From Protaetiibacter sp. SSC-01 (GTDB lineage Bacteria; Actinomycetota; Actinomycetes; Actinomycetales; Microbacteriaceae), in NCBI RefSeq assembly GCF_014483895.1, contig NZ_CP059987.1, positions 620,001-684,000 on the forward strand: a stretch of 64,000 bases of DNA, in the 5' to 3' direction. Below, piece by piece: positions 7,348 through 16,227 of this stretch. The notes under the pieces were generated by a model. That model searched no databases. It was not told the DNA's origin and saw nothing but the letters and a program-made list of their open reading frames with translations. The translations under genes were made by a program, and so were the position numbers. The first letter of the stretch is position 1, and each line of letters begins with the position of its first letter.

Positions 7348-9914
7348 TGCGCATCGCGTCGCTCACGCTCGACGGGCTCGCGTCGGGGCTCGTGACCGAC
7401 GAGGCGCCGCGCATCGCGTTCGCGCTCGAGTCGGACGTGCCGGGGGAGGAGCTCGCGAGCGCGCGCATCAGCTCGGGAGACTGGAGCGCCGAGACGACCG
7501 ACCAGCTCGGCACCGTCTACGGAGGCCCGCTCGAGCCCCGCAGCGAGTACACCGTGCACGTCGTCGCGACGGGCACGAGCGGTGAGACGGCCGAGGCGAC
7601 CGCGACGTTCCGCACCGGACGCCTCGGCACGCCGTGGACGGCGCGTTGGATCACGGATGCCGCGTACCGCACCCCGAAGCACGCCTCGCCCGTGCCGATG
7701 GTGTTCCGCGCGCGGGTCGCGGCCCGGCCCGGCCTGCGCCGAGCTTGGATCGAGGCCACCGCGCTCGGCGTCTACGAGCTCGAGCTCGACGGGCGCAAGG
7801 TCGGCGACCGCTACTTCGCGCCGGGCTTCACCTCGTACCGCCACCAGCTGCAGTACCAGACGTACGACGTGACGGAGCTCGTCTCCTCCGACTCGACCCT
7901 CACCGCGACCGTCGCGGGCGGCTGGGCCGTCGGATCCTTCACCCACAAGCGCAAGAACCGCATCTACGCCGGCCGGCAGGCGCTCCTGCTCGAGCTGCAC
8001 CTCGCCTACGACGACGGCACCGTGGAGACGATCGCGACGGGCCCCGACTGGCAGGTCAGCACCGACGGCCCCGTGCGCATGGCGGAGTGGTACGACGGCG
8101 AGACCGTCGACGCGACCGTGACGCCCGAGCAGCAGACGTGGCGGGCGGCGGCCCTCGCGGGTGAGCCCGCGGGGCGTCCGCGCATCCTCGCCGACTACGG
8201 CCAGCCCGTGCGGGTTCAGGAGGTGCTGCGACCCGTCGCGCAGACGGTGGCCGCGAGCGGCGAGCTCGTCTACGACTTCGGACAGAACTTCGCCGGGGTC
8301 GTGCGCGCACGCATCCGGGGCTCCCGTGGGCAGACGGTCGTGTTCCGGCACGCGGAGGTGACGGTCGACGGAGAGCTCTTCGTGAAGTCGCTGCGCACCG
8401 CGAAGGCGACCGCGGCGTATACGTGTGCCGAGGGGGAGCAGACATATTCCCCGCGCTTCACGTACATGGGCTTCCGCTACGTCGGCGTGACGGGCGTCGA
8501 CGCCGCCGACCTCGAGCTCGAGGCGCTCGTGCTGCACTCCGACCTCGAGCAGACGGGCGACTTCGCGTGCTCCGACGAGCGCCTGAACCGGTTGCAGTCG
8601 GCGATCCGCTGGGGCGGGCGCTCGAACTTCGTCGACATCCCGACCGACTGCCCGCAGCGCGACGAGCGCGAGGGGTGGACGGGCGACTACGCCGTCTTCG
8701 CCTCGACCGCGTCGTACAACTTCGACATGGGGCGCTTCCTCGGCAAGTGGCTGCGCGACGTCACCGCCGAGCAGTCGCGCGGAGGCGGCATCCCCATGGT
8801 CGTGCCGCGCGCCGGCAACCCGTTCCCCGTCGTCGCGACCGCCGCGTGGGGCGACGTGTGCGTGCTCGCGCCGTGGGCCGAGTACCTCGCGCGCGGCGAC
8901 CTCGGGATGCTGCGCCGTCAGTACCCGACGATGCGCCGCTTCCTCAAGGCGGCCGCGTGGTGGGCGAGCCTCTTCTCGGTGCGGCCCGACCGTCGCCGCA
9001 TCTGGCGGTTCCTCTTCCACTTCGGCGACTGGACGGCGCCCGACACGGATGTGAAGGGCTGGCTCCGCCGCGGACGCTGGGTCGCGACCGCGTACCTCGC
9101 CAACTCGTACGGCATCGTGGCGCGCATCGCGGAGCTGCTCGGCGAGGACGCCGACGCCCGCCGTTTCCGCACCGAGCGCGAGCGCGTCATCCGGGCCTAC
9201 CGCAACGTCTTCACCGATGGCGCGGGCACGCTCGGCACCGAGTTCCAGACGGGCTACGTGCTGCCGCTCGCCTTCGGCATGACCGAGGGCGCCGAGACCG
9301 AGCGCATGGCTGACAACCTCGTGCGGCTCATCCGCGACGCGGGCGGGCACCTGCAGACGGGCTTCACGGGCACGCCGTTCATCCTCTTCGCGCTCTCCGA
9401 CAGCGGTCGGCTCGACGACGCCTACGAGCTGCTCATGCAGACCTCCTGCCCCTCGTGGCTCTACATGGTGGAGTCGGGCGGTACGACGATCTGGGAGCGA
9501 TGGGACTCGCTTCGCCCCGACGGCACCGTCAACACGGCCGACCTGCAGACGGGCGAGGACACGGGCGGCGGCATGGTGTCGTTCAACCACTACGCCGCGG
9601 GCGCCGTGGGCGACTGGATGTACCGCCGCATCGCGGGGCTCGAGCCTCTCGACGGGGGTTACCGGCGGTTCCGCGTGCGGCCGCTGCCGGGCGGCGGGCT
9701 CACGTGGGCGCGGGGCAGCGTGCGCACGCCGTACGGGGTGGCGAGTTCGTCGTGGAGTCTCGACCGCGAGAAGTTCACCCTCCGAGTCGAGGTCCCCGCG
9801 TCGACCCGGTGCGAGGTCCACCTCCCCGACGGCACCCACCACGAGGTCGGCGCCGGCACGCACGAGTTCACGTGCGCTGACCGGTCGGTTTCTGGCCCCA
9901 TTCCGGCGGTTTAG
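7347..9914 (+). CDS. Alpha-L-rhamnosidase, GH78
   Basis: 855 residues, no signal peptide. Starts with the usual N-terminal beta-sandwich domains, then the (alpha/alpha)6 barrel with the GH78 hallmark FVDIPTDCPQRDEREGWTGD at about residues 428-447 (catalytic acidic residues) and TTIWERWDS near residue 713. Removes terminal alpha-L-rhamnose, supplying the rhamnose pathway encoded next door. The ATG shares one base with the GH3 stop, with AGGGAGAGG as ribosome site. The 3' end is odd: the last dozen codons (ADRSVSGPIPAV) are supplied by a 61-bp palindromic repeat element (9876-9936), so the original C-terminus was probably replaced. Confidence 0.93.
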   Translation: MRIASLTLDGLASGLVTDEAPRIAFALESDVPGEELASARISSGDWSAETTDQLGTVYGGPLEPRSEYTVHVVATGTSGETAEATATFRTGRLGTPWTARWITDAAYRTPKHASPVPMVFRARVAARPGLRRAWIEATALGVYELELDGRKVGDRYFAPGFTSYRHQLQYQTYDVTELVSSDSTLTATVAGGWAVGSFTHKRKNRIYAGRQALLLELHLAYDDGTVETIATGPDWQVSTDGPVRMAEWYDGETVDATVTPEQQTWRAAALAGEPAGRPRILADYGQPVRVQEVLRPVAQTVAASGELVYDFGQNFAGVVRARIRGSRGQTVVFRHAEVTVDGELFVKSLRTAKATAAYTCAEGEQTYSPRFTYMGFRYVGVTGVDAADLELEALVLHSDLEQTGDFACSDERLNRLQSAIRWGGRSNFVDIPTDCPQRDEREGWTGDYAVFASTASYNFDMGRFLGKWLRDVTAEQSRGGGIPMVVPRAGNPFPVVATAAWGDVCVLAPWAEYLARGDLGMLRRQYPTMRRFLKAAAWWASLFSVRPDRRRIWRFLFHFGDWTAPDTDVKGWLRRGRWVATAYLANSYGIVARIAELLGEDADARRFRTERERVIRAYRNVFTDGAGTLGTEFQTGYVLPLAFGMTEGAETERMADNLVRLIRDAGGHLQTGFTGTPFILFALSDSGRLDDAYELLMQTSCPSWLYMVESGGTTIWERWDSLRPDGTVNTADLQTGEDTGGGMVSFNHYAAGAVGDWMYRRIAGLEPLDGGYRRFRVRPLPGGGLTWARGSVRTPYGVASSSWSLDREKFTLRVEVPASTRCEVHLPDGTHHEVGAGTHEFTCADRSVSGPIPAV

Positions 9915-9936
9915 GGCCAGAAACCGACCAGTCAGC
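9876..9936. repeat. 61-bp palindromic repeat, family 1 copy A (bidirectional terminator)
   Basis: Arms GCTGACCGGTCGGTTTCTGG and CCAGAAACCGACCAGTCAGC enclose an asymmetric centre. A second 61-bp copy lies at 29565-29625 in the opposite orientation (compare centres: CGGCGGTTTAGGG here, the complement of CCCTAAACCGCTCGG there). Both copies sit between convergent gene ends, here the GH78 and rhamnulokinase stops, so the stem can terminate from both sides. It overlaps the last codons of the GH78 gene. Confidence 0.8.
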
Positions 9937-9956
9937 GATGGATGACGCGGGCCCCG

Positions 9957-11399
9957 TCAGGGGGCGTAGCGGGTGACGGGGAACGAGCGGGCGACGAGGG
10001 CGCGGAGATCCTCGAGCGACCCCGAGACTAGGCCGTGGGCGCGGGCCTGCACGAGCACGTTGCCGATCGCGGTCGCCTCGACGGGGCCCGCGACGACGGG
10101 CAGGCCCGTCGCCTCCGCCGTGAGTCGGCACAGCAGCTCGTTCTGCGAACCGCCGCCGACCAGATGCACGGTGCGGATGCGCACGCCCGAGAGCTCGGAC
10201 GCCCTGCGGATCGTCTCGGCGTAGGCGCGCGCGAGGCTCACGAGGACCGAGCGCACGAGCTCCGGCCGCGACTGCGGCGCGCGCAGGCCGCGCTCGGCGA
10301 ACCACGCCGCGATCCGCTCGGGCATGCCGCCCGGCGCGAGGAACAGAGGGTCGTCGGCGTCGAACACCGGCACCTCGCCCGTGACCTGCTCGGCGGCCGC
10401 GAGCAGCTCGGCGAGCTCGATGCGCTCGCCGGACTTCTCCCACTCGCGCACCGACTCCGACAGCAGCCACAGGCCCATGACGTTGTGCAGATAGCGCACG
10501 CGCCCGTCGACGCCGCCCTCGTTCGTGAAGCCCGCCAGCCGGCTCGCCTCGCTCACGACGGGCCGGTCGAGCTCGACGCCCACGAGCGACCACGTGCCGC
10601 ACGAGATGTAGGCGACGTCGCGGTCGGTCGACGGCACCGCGACGACCGCGGAGGCGGTGTCGTGCGACCCGACCGCGGTGACCACCGCATCCGTCTTCCC
10701 CGTGCCGCGCAGCGCGCTCGGCAGCAGCGGGCCGAGCACCGTGCCGGGGTCGACGAGGGTGCGCGTGAGGTGGGCGGGGAGGTCGAGGCGCTCCATGAGG
10801 GCGGCGTCCCAGCGTCCGCTCGACACCTCGACGAGGCCCGTCGTCGACGCGTTCGTGCGCTCCGCGACCTGGCGGCCGGTGAGCCAGAAGGCGAGCAGGT
10901 CCGGGATCAGCAGGAAACTGTCGGCCCGCTCGAGAGCGCCCGCGAGCCGGTCGGCCGTGAGCTGGAAGAGCGTGTTGAACGGCAGGTGCTGCAGGCCGTT
11001 GCGCGCATACAGCTCGGATGCCGGCACGCGCTCGTGCACGACGTCGACGGCCGCGAGGTTGCGGTCGTCACGATAGGAGTACGGCTCGCCGAGCATCCGT
11101 CCGTCGCGCAGGAGCGCGTAGTCGACGGCCCACGAGTCGATGCCGATCGAGAGCAGGCCGGGGGAGCGGCGCACGCCCTCCGCGAGCCCCTCGACGACGT
11201 CGCGGTACAGCTCGGTGATCGACCAGTGCAGCCCGTCGGGCGTGCGCACGGGCGCGTTCGCGAAGCGGGCGACCTCCTCGAGACGCAGCGCGCCGTCGTC
11301 GAGGTGACCGAGGATGACGCGGCCGCTCGTCGCGCCGAGGTCGACCGCGGCGACGGTGCCGCGGGCGCCCGTGCCGCTCGCTCTCGTGCCGGATGCCAT
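9957..11399 (-). CDS. rhaB: L-rhamnulokinase
   Basis: 480 residues, FGGY sugar-kinase fold: N-terminal phosphate-binding DLGATSGRV, central IGIDSWAVDYALL, and the second phosphate/adenosine motifs SCGTWSLVG and HLVGGGSQN. DLGATSGR and IDSWAVDY are typical of rhamnulokinases rather than xylulo- or glycerol kinases. ATP-dependent phosphorylation of L-rhamnulose to rhamnulose-1-phosphate. It is 6 bp downstream of the aldolase/dehydrogenase gene and shares its promoter. The first 15 residues (Ala/Gly/Thr-rich) may be non-conserved. Confidence 0.93.
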   Translation of the reverse strand: MASGTRASGTGARGTVAAVDLGATSGRVILGHLDDGALRLEEVARFANAPVRTPDGLHWSITELYRDVVEGLAEGVRRSPGLLSIGIDSWAVDYALLRDGRMLGEPYSYRDDRNLAAVDVVHERVPASELYARNGLQHLPFNTLFQLTADRLAGALERADSFLLIPDLLAFWLTGRQVAERTNASTTGLVEVSSGRWDAALMERLDLPAHLTRTLVDPGTVLGPLLPSALRGTGKTDAVVTAVGSHDTASAVVAVPSTDRDVAYISCGTWSLVGVELDRPVVSEASRLAGFTNEGGVDGRVRYLHNVMGLWLLSESVREWEKSGERIELAELLAAAEQVTGEVPVFDADDPLFLAPGGMPERIAAWFAERGLRAPQSRPELVRSVLVSLARAYAETIRRASELSGVRIRTVHLVGGGSQNELLCRLTAEATGLPVVAGPVEATAIGNVLVQARAHGLVSGSLEDLRALVARSFPVTRYAP

Positions 11400-11405
11400 G
11401 CCCGC

Positions 11406-13445
11406 CTACCGCAGGAACGCCGCGGCGACACCCGCGTCGACCGGGATGTGCAGCCCCGTCGTGTGCGAGAAGTCGGGGCCCGTGATGGCGGCGACCGCGT
11501 TCGCGACGTTGTCGGGCAGCACCTCGCGCTTGAGGATCGTGCGCTGCGCGTAGAACTTGCCGAGGTCGTCCTCGGGGATGCCGTACGTCTTCGCGCGGTT
11601 CGCGCCCCATCCGGAGGCGAAGATGCCAGAGCCCCGCACGACGCCGTCGGGGTTGACCCCATTGACGCGCACGCCGTGCTCGCCGAGCTCGACCGCGAGG
11701 AGGCGCACCTGGTGGGCCTGGTCGGCCTTCGTCGCCGAGTAGGCGATGTTGTTGGGGCCCGCGAACACGGCGTTCTTCGACGCGATGTAGACGATGTCGC
11801 CGCCCATGCCCTGCTCGATGAGCACGCGCGCCGCAGCCTTCGCCACGAGGAACGAGCCCTTCGCCATGATGTCGTGCTGCAGGTCCCAATCCTTCTCGGT
11901 GGTCTCGAGCAGCGGCTTCGAGAGCGAGATGCCTGCGTTGTTGACGACGAGGTCGACGCCTCCGAAGGCGAGCACGGCATCCGCGATCGCCGCCTCGACC
12001 TGCTCGGCGTCGGTCACGTCGACCTGGACGCCGATCGCGACATCCGCGTTGCCGAGTTCGGCCGCGGCGGCCTGGGCCTTCGAGGCGTCGAGGTCGGCGA
12101 TGACGACGCACGCGCCCTCCGCGGCGAGGCGGGTCGCGATGGCCTTGCCGATGCCGGATGCGGCGCCCGTCACGAAGGCGACGCGCGTCGCGTGCGACTT
12201 CGGCTTCGGCATGCGCTGCAGCTTCGCCTCCTCGAGCGCCCAGTACTCGATGCGGAACTTCTCGGCGTCGGAGATCGGGGTGTAGCGCGAGACGGCCTCC
12301 GCGCCGCGCATGACGTTGACGGCGTTGAGGTAGAACTCGCCGGCCACACGCGCGGTCTGCTTGTTGGCGCCGAAGCTGAACATGCCGACGCCCGGCACGA
12401 GCACGATCGCCGGGTCGGCGCCGCGCATGGCGGGGGAGTCAGCATCCGCGTGGGCCTCGTAGTAGGCGGTGTAGTCGGCGCGGTAGGCCTCGTGCAGCTC
12501 CTTCAGACGCGCGATCGCGTCGTCGACGGATGCGGCGGCCGGCAGGTCGAGCAGCAGCGGCTTGACCTTCGTGCGCAGGAAGTGGTCGGGGCAGCTCGTG
12601 CCGAGGGCGGCGAGCGCCGGAGCCTTCTCGGATGCGAGGAACTCGAGCACGCGCGGGTCGTCGGTGAAGTGGCCGACCATGGGCTTGTCGTGGCTCGCGA
12701 GGCCCCGGATGGTCGGGAACAGGGCGGCGGCCTTCGCGCGACGCTCGGCCTCGGGGAGGGCGGCGTTCGCGGGCACGTGCGCGCCGAACGGGGCGGCGTC
12801 GCCGTGCTCGTCGAGGTAGGCCTGCGCGGTGTCGATGATCCAGCGGCTGTTGGTCTCGGCCTCGTCGCTCGTGTCGCCCCACGCCGTGATGCCGTGACCG
12901 CCGAGGATGCAGCCGATCGCCTGCGGGTTGTCGCGCTTGATGGCGGCGATGTCGAGGCCGAGCTGGAACCCGGGGCGGCGCCACGGCACCCACACGACCT
13001 TGTCGCCGAAGGCCTTCGCCGTGAGCGCCTCGCCGTCGGCCGCCGTCGCGAAGGCGATGCCCGCATCCGGGTGCAGGTGGTCGACGTGCGGGGCGTCGAC
13101 GAGGCCGTGCATGGCGGTGTCGATCGAGGGGGCGGCGCCGCCCTTGCCGTGCAGGCAGTAGTCGAAGGCCGCGACCATCTCGTCTTCGCGGTCGACGCCG
13201 GGGTAGACGTCGACGAGCGAGCGGACCCGGTCGAGACGCAGCACGGCGAGGCCCGCCTCGGTGAGGGTGCCGAGGTCGCCGCCGGAGCCCTTCACCCAGA
13301 GCAGCTCGACCTCCTCGCCCGTGACGGGGTCGATCGCCGTGCCCTTCGCGGAGGTGTTGCCGCCCGCGTAGTTGGTGATCTTCGGGTCGGAGCCGAGGCG
13401 GTTGCTGCGCGCGATGAGCTGCTCGACGGGTGACGTCTCTGTCAT
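11406..13445 (-). CDS. rhaEW: Bifunctional rhamnulose-1-phosphate aldolase/short-chain dehydrogenase
   Basis: 679 residues. N-terminal class II aldolase/adducin domain (about 1-400: YAGGNTSAKG, LWVKGSGGDLG, HLHPDAGIA with metal histidines). C-terminal short-chain dehydrogenase (about 430-679: TGAASGIGKA nucleotide loop, NNAGIS, YSATK catalytic Tyr/Lys). The fusion splits rhamnulose-1-phosphate into dihydroxyacetone phosphate and L-lactaldehyde and oxidises the latter, as in YuxG/RhaEW proteins. The ATG at 13445 is preferred over an in-frame start at 13484 because AGAGGA precedes it and the longer form would begin inside the operator. First gene of the rhaEW-rhaB operon. Confidence 0.93.
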   Translation of the reverse strand: MTETSPVEQLIARSNRLGSDPKITNYAGGNTSAKGTAIDPVTGEEVELLWVKGSGGDLGTLTEAGLAVLRLDRVRSLVDVYPGVDREDEMVAAFDYCLHGKGGAAPSIDTAMHGLVDAPHVDHLHPDAGIAFATAADGEALTAKAFGDKVVWVPWRRPGFQLGLDIAAIKRDNPQAIGCILGGHGITAWGDTSDEAETNSRWIIDTAQAYLDEHGDAAPFGAHVPANAALPEAERRAKAAALFPTIRGLASHDKPMVGHFTDDPRVLEFLASEKAPALAALGTSCPDHFLRTKVKPLLLDLPAAASVDDAIARLKELHEAYRADYTAYYEAHADADSPAMRGADPAIVLVPGVGMFSFGANKQTARVAGEFYLNAVNVMRGAEAVSRYTPISDAEKFRIEYWALEEAKLQRMPKPKSHATRVAFVTGAASGIGKAIATRLAAEGACVVIADLDASKAQAAAAELGNADVAIGVQVDVTDAEQVEAAIADAVLAFGGVDLVVNNAGISLSKPLLETTEKDWDLQHDIMAKGSFLVAKAAARVLIEQGMGGDIVYIASKNAVFAGPNNIAYSATKADQAHQVRLLAVELGEHGVRVNGVNPDGVVRGSGIFASGWGANRAKTYGIPEDDLGKFYAQRTILKREVLPDNVANAVAAITGPDFSHTTGLHIPVDAGVAAAFLR

Positions 13446-13471
13446 GGGAGGGGTCCTCTGTATCAGCGTCG

Positions 13472-13513
13472 TGAATCGTTTCAAACGATAGTCGCCGCCG
13501 TCTGTGCACGCAA
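13472..13513 (-). promoter_or_regulatory. rhaEW-rhaB promoter with LacI operator
   Basis: On the minus strand: TTGCGT (13513-13508), 17 bp, TATCGT (13490-13485). The operator TGAATCGTTTCA (13472-13483, reverse complement TGAAACGATTCA) overlaps the predicted start of transcription near 13478. The wider palindrome is ATCGTTTCAAACGAT (13475-13489). Confidence 0.7.
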
Positions 13514-13584
13514 GGCGCGGCTGGAGCCGCGCCCGGGCGGCGGGGAAGCGACTCCCGCCGTGAGGTCATGGCTCCGGCCGTGCC
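13514..13584. repeat. Nested-stem palindromic repeat, family 3 copy A
   Basis: A 71-bp element with an outer 15-bp stem (GGCGCGGCTGGAGCC with GGCTCCGGCCGTGCC, two mismatches) and an inner CGGCGGG/CCCGCCG stem. A 72-bp relative is at 27530-27601. It fills the space between the two divergent rhamnose promoters, starting directly next to the rhaEW -35 and ending 8 bp before the transporter -35. Confidence 0.6.
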
Positions 13585-13592
13585 ACGGACTC

Positions 13593-13671
13593 TTGACGCG
13601 GCGCGGCGGCGGACCTATGGTGTCTGAACACCGGCTGAAACGATTCAGGTCGTGTTCAGTGAAACGTTGCA
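13593..13671 (+). promoter_or_regulatory. Rhamnose transporter promoter with tandem LacI operators
   Basis: TTGACG (13593-13598), 17 bp, TATGGT (13616-13621). Two operators follow, TGAAACGATTCA (13636-13647) and TGAAACGTTGCA (13660-13671), exactly 24 bp apart start to start, both downstream of the expected start site near 13628. They match the operators of the other two rhamnose promoters. Confidence 0.7.
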
Positions 13672-13705
13672 GCCGACGCGATCACCCCACCCGGAAGAGA
13701 CGACG

Positions 13706-15244
13706 ATGTCCGACATCCCCGACGCCGACGCGGCCGCGCCCGACATGGTCCCCGTGCTCGAGCTCAGCCGCATCGCCAAGGCGTTCGGCGCCGTCGTGGC
13801 GCTCACCAACGGCACCCTGCGCCTCGAGCGCGGCAGCATCCACGCCCTCGTCGGCGAGAACGGCGCCGGCAAGTCGACGCTCGTCAAGATCGTCGCGGGC
13901 CTCTACCAGCGCGACGCGGGCGAGTTCCTGCTCGACGGCGAGAGCGTCGACTTCACCTCGACCGCGCAGGCGAAGGACGCGGGCATCGCCGTCATCTATC
14001 AGGAGCCGACGCTCTTCCCCGACCTCTCGGTCACCGAGAACCTCTTCATGGGCCGTCAGCCGCGCGGCGCCCTCGGCGTCATCGATCGCAAGGCGATGCG
14101 CGCGGAGGCGCTCTCGCTGTTCGAGCGGCTCGGCGTGCGCATCGACCCCGACCGCCCCACCCTCGGCCTCTCGATCGCCGACCAGCAGATCATCGAGATC
14201 GCGAAGGCCATCTCCTTCGACGCCAAGGTGCTCATCATGGACGAGCCCACCGCGGCGCTCTCGGGCGTCGAGGTCGAGCGGCTCTTCGCGGTCGCTCGGG
14301 GCCTCCGCGACGAGGGCCGCGCCATCCTCTTCATCTCGCACCGCTTCGAAGAGGTCTTCGCGCTGTGCGACACCGTCACGGTCATGCGCGACGGCGCCTA
14401 CATCGCGACGAGCCCCATCGGAGAGACGACGGTCGCCGAGATCGTGCGGCAGATGGTGGGGCGCGACGTCACGACGCTCTTCCCCAAGCTGGAGGCGCAC
14501 ATCGGCGACGTCGTGCTCGAGGTCGAGGGGCTCACGCAGCCGGGCGTCTTCGCCGACGTGAGCTTCGTCGCGCGTGCGGGCGAGATCGTCGCGCTCGCGG
14601 GGCTCGTCGGCGCGGGCCGCAGCGAGATCGCGCGCGCCGTCTTCGGCGTCGACCCCTACGCATCCGGCACCGTCAGGGTCGACGGCAGGCCGCTCCCCAA
14701 GCGCTCGCCCTCCGCCGCCATGCAGGCGGGCATCGCCCTCGTGCCGGAGGACCGCCGCCAGCAGGGCCTCGTGCTCGAGTCGAGCGTCGCGCGCAACGCG
14801 ACCCTCGCCATCCGCCGGGCCCTCGCGCGCCTCGGGCTCATCACGAGCGGCGCCGAGAACGCGAGCGCGCGCATCTGGGCGAGCCGCCTCGAGGTGAAGA
14901 CCGCCGCGCTCGACACCGAGGTCGGCACGCTGTCGGGCGGTAACCAGCAGAAGGTCGTGCTCGCGAAGTGGCTCGCGACGAACCCCCGCGTGCTCATCGT
15001 CGACGAGCCGACGCGCGGCATCGACGTCGGCACGAAGGCCGAGGTGCACCGGCTGCTGTCCGAGCTCGCCGGGCAGGGCCTCGCGATCGTCATGATCTCG
15101 TCCGAGCTGCCCGAGGTGCTCGGCATGGCCGACCGCGTGCTCGTCGTGCACGAGGGCCGCATCACGGCCGACATCCCGCGAGCGGATGCGACGGCCGAGT
15201 CGGTCATGTTCGCCGCGACCCATGCAGAGGGGGAGGCCGCGTGA
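13706..15244 (+). CDS. Rhamnose ABC importer, duplicated ATP-binding subunit
   Basis: 512 residues with two ABC domains. The first has Walker [10 protein letters not shown], signature [14 protein letters not shown] and Walker [14 protein letters not shown]. The second has a degenerate loop [11 protein letters not shown] but a clear LSGGNQQKV signature and [13 protein letters not shown]. This is the RbsA/XylG/RhaT ATPase layout. Start at 13706 is supported by GGAAGAG; an in-frame upstream ATG (13652) lies inside the operators. First gene of a four-gene importer operon under TGAAACGATTCA control, ending GTGA into the permease. Rhamnose specificity is inferred from context. Confidence 0.9.
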   Translation: MSDIPDADAAAPDMVPVLELSRIAKAFGAVVALTNGTLRLERGSIHALVGENGAGKSTLVKIVAGLYQRDAGEFLLDGESVDFTSTAQAKDAGIAVIYQEPTLFPDLSVTENLFMGRQPRGALGVIDRKAMRAEALSLFERLGVRIDPDRPTLGLSIADQQIIEIAKAISFDAKVLIMDEPTAALSGVEVERLFAVARGLRDEGRAILFISHRFEEVFALCDTVTVMRDGAYIATSPIGETTVAEIVRQMVGRDVTTLFPKLEAHIGDVVLEVEGLTQPGVFADVSFVARAGEIVALAGLVGAGRSEIARAVFGVDPYASGTVRVDGRPLPKRSPSAAMQAGIALVPEDRRQQGLVLESSVARNATLAIRRALARLGLITSGAENASARIWASRLEVKTAALDTEVGTLSGGNQQKVVLAKWLATNPRVLIVDEPTRGIDVGTKAEVHRLLSELAGQGLAIVMISSELPEVLGMADRVLVVHEGRITADIPRADATAESVMFAATHAEGEAA

Positions 15245-16227
15245 CCCGCCTGCGCCACCTGCTCACCGCGCGTGAGACCGGCATCGCCCTCGCGCTCGTG
15301 CTCGTCGTCGTCGCGACGACCGTCAAGAACCCGTCGTTCCTCTTCTCGGCCGACGGCTTCCGCGACCTGCTGCTGACGCCGTCGATCCTCATGCTCGTCG
15401 CGGTCGGCCAGGCGATCGTCATCATCACGCGCAACGTCGACCTCTCGGTGGGCTCGGTCGTGGGCCTCACCGCTTACCTCACGGGCCGCGTGTTCATCGA
15501 CCTGCCGGGCGTGCCGTGGCCGCTCGTGTTCCTCATCGGGCCGCTCTTCGGCGCGCTCCTGGGGCTCGTCAACGGCGCGCTCGTCGCGTTCGCGAAGGTG
15601 CCAGCGCTCGTCATCACGCTCGGAACGCTCTACGCCTACCGCGGCATCAACGTCATGTGGACGGGCTCCGACCGCATCAACTCGTCCGACATGCCGCGCG
15701 AGTTCCTCGCCCTCGGCACGAGCTCGCTGCTCGGCATCCCGTACCTCACGATCATCGCGCTCGTCGTGCTCGCCATCGCCGGATGGTTCATGTACACCCA
15801 GCGCCAAGGCCGCGAGCTCTACGCGATCGGCTCCGACCCCGCGGCCGCGCACCTCTACGGCCTCAAGGTCACCCAGCGCGTGCTCGCCGCGTTCGTCGTC
15901 GCGGGCGCGCTCGCGGGCCTCGCGGGCGTGCTCTACGCCGCGCGCTACGGCACGGTCAGCTCGCAGGCCGGTTCCGGATGGGAGCTGGATGCCGTGGGCG
16001 CCGCCGTCATCGGAGGCGTCGCGATCTTCGGCGGCTCCGGCACCGTGTGGGGCGCCGCGATCGGCGCCTACCTGCTGCTCACCATCAACCGCGCCCTCCC
16101 CGTCATCGGGGTGCAGGACTTCTGGCAGCGCGCCGTCGTGGGCGTGCTCATCCTCGGGGCGATCGTGCTCGACCGCGTGCTCGCCGTGAGAGCGAGCCGC
16201 CGGCTCACGGAGGCGAGGGACCGATGA
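15241..16227 (+). CDS. Rhamnose ABC importer permease 1
   Basis: 328 residues, about ten hydrophobic segments of the BPD_transp_2 family, with the conserved [13 protein letters not shown] motif after the early membrane helices and [19 protein letters not shown] near the C-terminus. GTG start overlapping the ATPase stop by 4 bp (GTGA). Its partner permease follows, again by a 4-bp ATGA overlap. Two different permeases plus one double ATPase is the arrangement of RhaP/RhaQ and AI-2 (LsrC/LsrD) importers; the surrounding rhamnose genes favour the former. Confidence 0.9.
   Translation: MTRLRHLLTARETGIALALVLVVVATTVKNPSFLFSADGFRDLLLTPSILMLVAVGQAIVIITRNVDLSVGSVVGLTAYLTGRVFIDLPGVPWPLVFLIGPLFGALLGLVNGALVAFAKVPALVITLGTLYAYRGINVMWTGSDRINSSDMPREFLALGTSSLLGIPYLTIIALVVLAIAGWFMYTQRQGRELYAIGSDPAAAHLYGLKVTQRVLAAFVVAGALAGLAGVLYAARYGTVSSQAGSGWELDAVGAAVIGGVAIFGGSGTVWGAAIGAYLLLTINRALPVIGVQDFWQRAVVGVLILGAIVLDRVLAVRASRRLTEARDR

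Noticed and set aside
7176-9863. 895-codon minus-strand frame opposite the rhamnosidase
   Set aside because: Shadow frame; the GH78 hallmark motif is on the plus strand.
10035-13433. 1132-codon plus-strand frame opposite rhaB and rhaEW
   Set aside because: Arg/Asp/Val/His-rich shadow of the minus-strand genes; both of those have full catalytic motifs.
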